DNA of 64,000 nt, from assembly GCF_022539665.2 (NCBI RefSeq), contig NC_081333.1, forward strand, positions 12,708,971 through 12,772,970, read 5' to 3'. This document shows, piece by piece, positions 59,336 through 64,000 of the stretch; position 1 is the first letter of the stretch, and the number at the start of each line of letters is the position of its first letter. A program made the translations under genes and the position numbers. The stretch is from Daphnia carinata (Eukaryota > Arthropoda > Branchiopoda > Diplostraca > Daphniidae). The notes under the pieces were generated by a model. It was not told where the DNA came from and did not search any database. It saw only the letters and a list, made by a program, of their open reading frames with translations.

Positions 59336-59716
59336 CTAAGGATTTTTCCTTAGTACAATAGGCGACTGAGTGTAGAATGAAACATGGTGCGCTGTAAAAG
59401 AGAGATCTGCTCACGCAGTACCTTTCATTAGACATTCTAGTCATGCAGCCGGCTCGAACAAGCAGTTGGTTTCACTGTGTTGCATGTGAGTCGTGGTAAG
59501 CGTCATGGAGCTGTATCGTCCGGATGGCCTAGTTCTGGAGGCAGATGCGGAATTGTCGATGATCATCTTCTGTGGTGGATGGTCCCCCATCCACTACTAT
59601 GATATTCTATCATGGTGACACGTGACTATGTGAGAACAGTTCGGTCTGTCAGATCCAGCAAGGTTCAGATTCATCGGGGTCAGGTAACTGCTGAGAGCCG
59701 GGTGGGAGATACCCGG
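59336..59716. other. Hairpin-rich non-coding segment, possible structured RNA or repeat
   Basis: Four short, well-formed hairpins occur in 380 nt: 59336-59353 (stem CTAAGGA), 59575-59594 (GTGGATGG, 4-nt loop), 59599-59613 (ATGATA, 3-nt loop) and 59698-59716 (CCGGGT, 7-nt loop). Base composition is visibly richer in G and C than the flanks and there is no long open frame. I do not recognise it as RNase P, SRP, U-snRNA or tRNA. It may be a SINE-like repeat: part of it (near 59668-59694) resembles 30572-30600. It lies just beyond the 3' end of the transporter gene. Confidence 0.3.
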
Positions 59717-59913
59717 TAAACTCAAAAGATCCTGTGGCGACTATTACGCTCACACTACGGTAGTCTAACTGTTGCGATTTAAGTTACACGAGCAAGTCCC
59801 TTCCCTTTTTTTCCCTCAAAGTATGGGGTATATCAGGGTAAAAGTTCGTTATTAATTGTCAGTAAATTTAAAATTACAATCGAAATTTAAACACAATTAC
59901 ATCGATTTTACCC

Positions 59914-61970
59914 TCACTTGCTTACATTCATAGCTATTCTTTCTTCATTCCGGATTTTCTTAAAGGAAAAAGAAAACATCGCCTATAAAAAAGGAAAAGA
60001 AAATTTCATTTTATGAATTAAATTTCGATAGCACATGACCTCACCCCTAATATAAGCAGTAGCAGTAGTGGAACAGACAGTTGCAAATCGGGTTTATGAA
60101 GGGTGGCGCCTCCCCACAGCGGACCCAGGATCAATCCAGAGAACGTTGCAAGCCGACGGAATCCTTGTGCAATGCCTTAAAAATAGTAAACCTTTAAGTG
60201 TAAACTCGAGTTAAAAACTTAATTAAAGAAACCTTGGACGCGAAGAGAGACGCATTTGGATAACAAGGATGTGGTACCAACGGCAGCAACAGGGAATCCA
60301 ACGTACAGAAACATAACTCCTATTAGCAGGACAGGCATCTTGTCCGTATCTCCTGCAAGGCGTTCAGTAAAGGGCAACTTCGCTTGATTACGCATGAAAC
60401 GCACCGAGACAATATACCTGGCTGAATACGAGGGAGCCAAATGAGACACCAGGTGAAGCCGAGTATGTGCATCAACCAGCCAAATAGCACGAGATATGTA
60501 TCGGTGGTCCATTTTGTCGTTACAGACACTAATAAATAGATTGCAATGGAAAAACCTCCTCCAACCTATGAGAAAACATCAAGGAGGTGATTTCTTAAAG
60601 ATAGCTTCTTACAGTTTACCATATAAACTAAGCTGGTTTCGAAGCTGGTGTAGTCGAAAAGCCTTGAAAACAGGGGAGGAATTATAGTCTGTCAAAATCA
60701 AAAGAACTCATTCAGCAATTTGCAGCTATCACGCGGAAAGAAAAAAAGACAATTACCTCTATAGAAACTTGACCAAAGAACAGTATTGCTGTCATACCGA
60801 ATAGTACGACGGTATCGTCATGGAGAAATTCTGAAAAAAAAATTTAATAACAAATACGTTGAATATCTTTTTGTATAAAAAGGTTTTACCATTTATATAG
60901 GTTGAATATGTGGCAGGATGTGGGGCGGTCTCTCTATTGAAATTTTCTTCAATGAAATACCATCTACGGGCTGCAATGCTTGGCTGGTCATCCTCTTGGG
61001 CCAGAATCGTTTCACGGCTAGTACTCAGTTCTATCGAATGCCCATCCATAGATTCCCTTACATCCAAACCGTTGTGCTCTTTCCTTAGCATTTCGTACTT
61101 GTACTCGACATCAAGGTTCTGATACAAAGCAAGAACAAACATGAGGAAGCAAATCCACAGAACGGCCATAAAGAGTCCGGGTGCGTTAAATGGCTGCACG
61201 ACAAGTGCACCACCGAACAAGGTGAAGTTGAAATACTCTAGAATGATCTGAAAACCTGGACCTATGAAACTCAAACAAGCGTATGAAATCGGCTGTAAAT
61301 TAAACCTGAAAATCATTTACCGTACCAATGAGGAGTCCAACTTGTCTAAGGCCGCTGCACACAGATAAAACTGATGTCCTCTCCCTAGAAGAAGTTGTTC
61401 GACACACTTCTGCTAATAATGCTGCTCCTGCACCACTCCCCAAACCTAGAAAATAGAATTTACAGTCTAGCGCTTCTACTTAAATAGATGCCTTATTTGT
61501 ACCGCAAAGGACGCGACCCATGATTACATAAACCACCGATCCACCAATTAGATACATTGTGTTTCCAAGAATCATGGCTAACACGGCAGTGACAACGATA
61601 TTCTTTGTTTTCGACGGAAACGAGTCTGCAAGTCGTCCTCCAATCAATCCGGCAATGGCAGCAGAAGCACTGAAACCTTTAAAATACCATTAAATATCTG
61701 AACCAAACCTTAATCTGCAGATGGCGATGCGTTTTTCAACCTGACCTGAAACGGTGACACCCAGCAAATACTCTTGATTGGCTCCTAAAAACATCAAGTA
61801 CCGCCAGGCTGTTGGTAAAATTATGGCTACAAAAGGAAACAATTTGTTACGATAACTTACACAATTATAGTACAATGAATCATTTTTAAACTACCATTTT
61901 CTAATCCAGTCAAAAACAAATAACTTGCCACAGTAGCAAAAGCTAGCACACGCTTTGTCCGAAATTGCAT
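59914..61970 (-). CDS. Major facilitator superfamily transporter, MFSD8/CLN7-like
   Basis: Eleven minus-strand exons, 61970-61895, 61826-61746, 61676-61503, 61445-61326, 61261-60890, 60830-60757, 60688-60620, 60565-60418, 60352-60233, 60175-60045 and 59982-59914, join in frame to 477 residues; introns are 54 to 69 nt. About eleven or twelve hydrophobic segments are visible, with the MFS loop-2/3 signature region GLIGGRLADSFPSKTKN and RVLCGLGSGAGAALLAEV. A hydrophilic central loop (about residues 195-260) separates two halves. Spacing and the ERTSVLS motif after TM4 resemble lysosomal MFSD8, known in humans as CLN7 and linked to chloride/lysosomal function. Other MFS families are possible, so no symbol is given. 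An in-frame TAG lies nine codon-bases upstream of ATG 61970, supporting this start. The last exon was placed by phase (GT at 60044) and completes the final helix. Confidence 0.85.
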
Positions 61971-62347
61971 TATTTTTATCTATTTAAGAAATCGAGCAAC
62001 GTATTGGAAAAACTGCACCTGGAGTATGGCCGATTGCCCTTGTCTGAGCTGTGACTGGGAAAATTCTGTTTTTTTTCTTCTACTGCTTTGTTTCTTGGCA
62101 AAAAACAGTCTCGAGAGAAAACCCCATTTCATTTGAGGGTTAGATCTGATTAGATTTAACCCTGAAATGACCTTCTGTTTTACATCCTCCATATTCCTTT
62201 GTAATTATCTAGTAGATAATGATTTTCCCAATATAGCCACGGTTGAGAAAGAAAGGTGGAATACTGTAAATTCTATTGACAATTTATTGAATCGTGAGAA
62301 CGCACAAAAGGAAAATAAACAATCTTCTCACAGCCGGTGTCACTTAT
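61971..62347. other. Spacer between VTA1 and the transporter
   Basis: 377 nt between two minus-strand genes: VTA1 3' flank and transporter promoter/5' UTR. It contains a minus-strand open frame starting MEDVKQKV (ATG 62192). That frame could be joined to the transporter only through a 39-nt intron, shorter than any other intron here, so I treat it as leader sequence or upstream frame. Confidence 0.5.
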
Positions 62348-63485
62348 TTAAGACTGCTGACCCAACTGAAGCAAACGCAGCGCTTTTTGCAAGTTGTCTA
62401 TAGCAGTAGGTACATCTTCATAAGTCAAAGCACTCGAAGCGTATTTGCAATGTTTTTGCGCTTGGGCTATTTGTTCCGGAGTGACTAGAAGACTGCTGGT
62501 CTCTTGCACGTATGTGGGAACGGAGGAAGGTGGAGTGTCTGGTTTAGGTGGGACACTTATGGTCGGTCGAACGCCATCTTGTACATGAAAATGGCCTGGT
62601 TCCTAAAGAAAAAGTTAAATTTTCATGAAAATTTATTGCGTTTTGTTTGATAATCGTAATTTCATTACCGGCCTGAGGTCCGAAGAAAAACCATATTCTA
62701 GATTTTCTGAGTCATTGATAAGCTGTTCATCTGGTTTGGGTGCTGGTTCTGAAGGCTTCTCACCAGAATTCAAGCAATTGTGAAGATGTGCTGCACGCCA
62801 TTTAGCATATCTATAATTAAGATGTTAAATGGCAATGCACAAAAAAAAAAAATAAGTGTTGGAAATCACTTTTTTTGTTGGGCCACATCTTCATTGAGTT
62901 CACCAAAAACAGAGCACACATCAAGCAGCATTCCAGCAGAGTAGAATGCTTTGACCACATTCCTAAAACATTATAAAACAGGTGTGTTATTGTGACTATG
63001 TAATAAATATCATATAATACTCATAACTTGTTATAATGCTTATGACGGTCTTCAGTATCTGCCCAATTAAAAAGCTTTATTGCCACATTCTCCAAGTGAG
63101 CTTGTGCAACAATTTCATCAGAGACTGTCTGGAAGTGGAAAATTTTTATGTTGCTAGTTGTATGTAAGACACAATTAACTTACCTCATTTGATTTCATAT
63201 TTTGTTTGGCTTTTTCCAACCAATCCATCAAAGCAAGTAAAAATGAAAGGTCTTCTTTTTCTTTTTTAATAGAAAGTCCTGTTTGTAGGGCATGCAATCG
63301 GCCTGGAGTAAACAAAATCGAAAAAGCAATTAGCCAACCTGGAACAAGAGTTCGACCACTGACAGTAAATCATTACACCAATAACTAATGGAAGGGTCTC
63401 TGGTTTCGTAATCCATTGCAATCTTAAGGTAATGTTGAATGCTTTTAAGATTCGATGGCAAGGGTGGTAAAGTCGGAGAGGCCAT
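62348..63485 (-). CDS. VTA1: Vacuolar protein sorting-associated protein VTA1 (LIP5)
   Basis: Six minus-strand exons, 63485-63377, 63302-63184, 63128-63028, 62962-62870, 62810-62669 and 62602-62348, join in frame to 272 residues (human about 307). N-terminal tandem MIT-like domain: LPPLPSNLKSIQHYLKIA, RDPSISYWCRLHALQTG, AHLENVAIKLFNWADTEDR, VFGELNEDVAQQKKYAKWRA. A proline-rich linker follows (about residues 150-215), then the Vta1 C-terminal domain: TPEQIAQAQKHCKYASSALT and AIDNLQKALRLL. Role: cytosolic cofactor that binds ESCRT-III and stimulates VPS4 ATPase in multivesicular body sorting. One donor (exon 3, 63028/63027) reads GTTATG, unusual at position +3, but phase and family alignment (YNKNVVKAFYS) support it. 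It is divergent with TMEM107. Confidence 0.95.
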
Positions 63486-63785
63486 GGTGAGTAGACCGCA
63501 CGATTTGTGTTTGGACGTAAACGTATTTAATCACATCTATGTCCATATGTGGGATGTCAACATTAATCAACTGCGTTGCCACAAAATTTTTTATTAGAAT
63601 AAATAATTTTGAACTTGATCTACTCACTTTGCGATTGATTTTAATTTCTTAAACCAAAATCGGGATTTACGTTGGATTGTTCTAGAATATATTTCAATGA
63701 TAATAAGAAATCAATTGTTGTAGTCATGGTTACAGCTTGCAGTGCGGGAAAACAAATGCCTTCATAATTGCATAGCTCACTGTGC
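63486..63785. promoter_or_regulatory. Candidate bidirectional promoter, VTA1 / TMEM107
   Basis: 300 nt separate the two start codons of genes reading outward (VTA1 minus from 63485, TMEM107 plus from 63786). No other gene fits between them, so both promoters and 5' UTRs must lie here. I see no clear TATA box at a standard spacing for either side. Confidence 0.6.
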
Positions 63786-64000
63786 ATGATGGTTTTAAAA
63801 GGTGTTTTTGCAGTTCTCGTTCCAACAAGATTTCTTACCTTGTTAGCTCATTTTTTTATTCTTGTATGCCTTCTTTGGGATAAAGTAAGCAGTCATCTAC
63901 TAGTCAATTTTATCAACGGAAGTTATCTTTTTTATCAACTAATTTACACAGGAAGACAACTTGCGTTTGTGTTTGCTCAAGTACAACTCGGAGTACGCCA
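63786..64000 (+). CDS. TMEM107: Transmembrane protein 107 (ciliary transition zone), 5' part
   Basis: Exon 1 is 63786-63884 and exon 2 begins at 63952 and runs off the window; the 67-nt intron has GTAAGC and TTACACAG ends. Translation starts MMVLKGVFAVLVPTRFLTLL and continues AHFFILVCLLW, then DKEDNLRLCLLKYNSEYA. LVP(S/T)RFLTLLAH at the first membrane helix is a close match to the TMEM107 N-terminus. Family role: four-helix membrane protein of the primary-cilium transition zone, where it recruits other gate components. Two ATGs in tandem (63786, 63789) are both possible starts. About one third of the protein is present. Confidence 0.88.
   Translation, partial: MMVLKGVFAVLVPTRFLTLLAHFFILVCLLWDKVSSHLLVNFINGSYLFYQLIYTGRQLAFVFAQVQLGVR

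Noticed and set aside
59691-59730. Hammerhead ribozyme at CTGAGAG-hairpin-TAAAC
   Set aside because: The invariant CUGANGA and GAAA core bases are not present, so only the general shape is similar.
61980-62192. Minus-strand frame beginning MEDVKQKV as the N-terminus of the transporter
   Set aside because: It can be joined in frame to the transporter only through a 39-nt intron, while all 11 genuine-looking introns around it are 54 nt or longer; ATG 61970 has an in-frame upstream stop and leads straight into the first helix.

Overview
The window reads as arthropod nuclear DNA, most likely a branchiopod crustacean such as Daphnia (inference). It has animal multi-exon genes with very short introns (54 to 78 nt in the housekeeping genes), three NK-type homeobox genes that match arthropod slouch, Hmx and Hhex, and long A/T-run-rich gene-poor spacers. 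There are no bacterial operons, no CRISPR array and no rRNA. Exon models were built by hand from splice signals and reading phase; every junction quoted keeps the frame.

Layout. (1) 1-1367: the 3' part of a GH20 hexosaminidase D gene. (2) 1368-52315: a developmental block. Three homeobox genes lie on the same strand, slouch/NK1 (13372-16023), Hmx/NK5 (35337-39944) and Hhex (49791-52315), separated by gene-poor spacers of about 12, 19 and 10 kb in which I find no convincing coding sequence. Spacers of this kind usually hold enhancers, but that cannot be shown from one sequence. (3) 53150-54625: a large fold-back (inverted-repeat) element with nested perfect palindromes; a diverged relative lies near 58.9 kb. 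(4) 54776-64000: a compact housekeeping block with a 68-aa DMAC1-like gene (+), RTRAF (-), a mitochondrial acetyl-CoA hydrolase/CoA-transferase (-), a major-facilitator transporter resembling MFSD8/CLN7 (-), the ESCRT regulator VTA1 (-) and the start of TMEM107 (+, cut by the window end).

How the genes relate. The three homeobox genes probably descend from the ancient NK/ANTP-class linkage, and each carries an N-terminal eh1-like repressor motif. The housekeeping genes are functionally unrelated: complex I assembly, RNA ligase complex, acyl-CoA metabolism, lysosomal transport, endosomal sorting and ciliary transition zone. They are packed with tiny introns and shared borders: DMAC1-like and RTRAF are tail to tail with 72 nt between stops, and VTA1 and TMEM107 are head to head across 300 nt.

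The most unusual items are the 1.45-kb fold-back element, a hairpin-rich non-coding stretch at 59336-59716 that may be a structured RNA or a repeat, and the tiny DMAC1-like gene hidden by its introns. I saw no convincing new multi-gene system.
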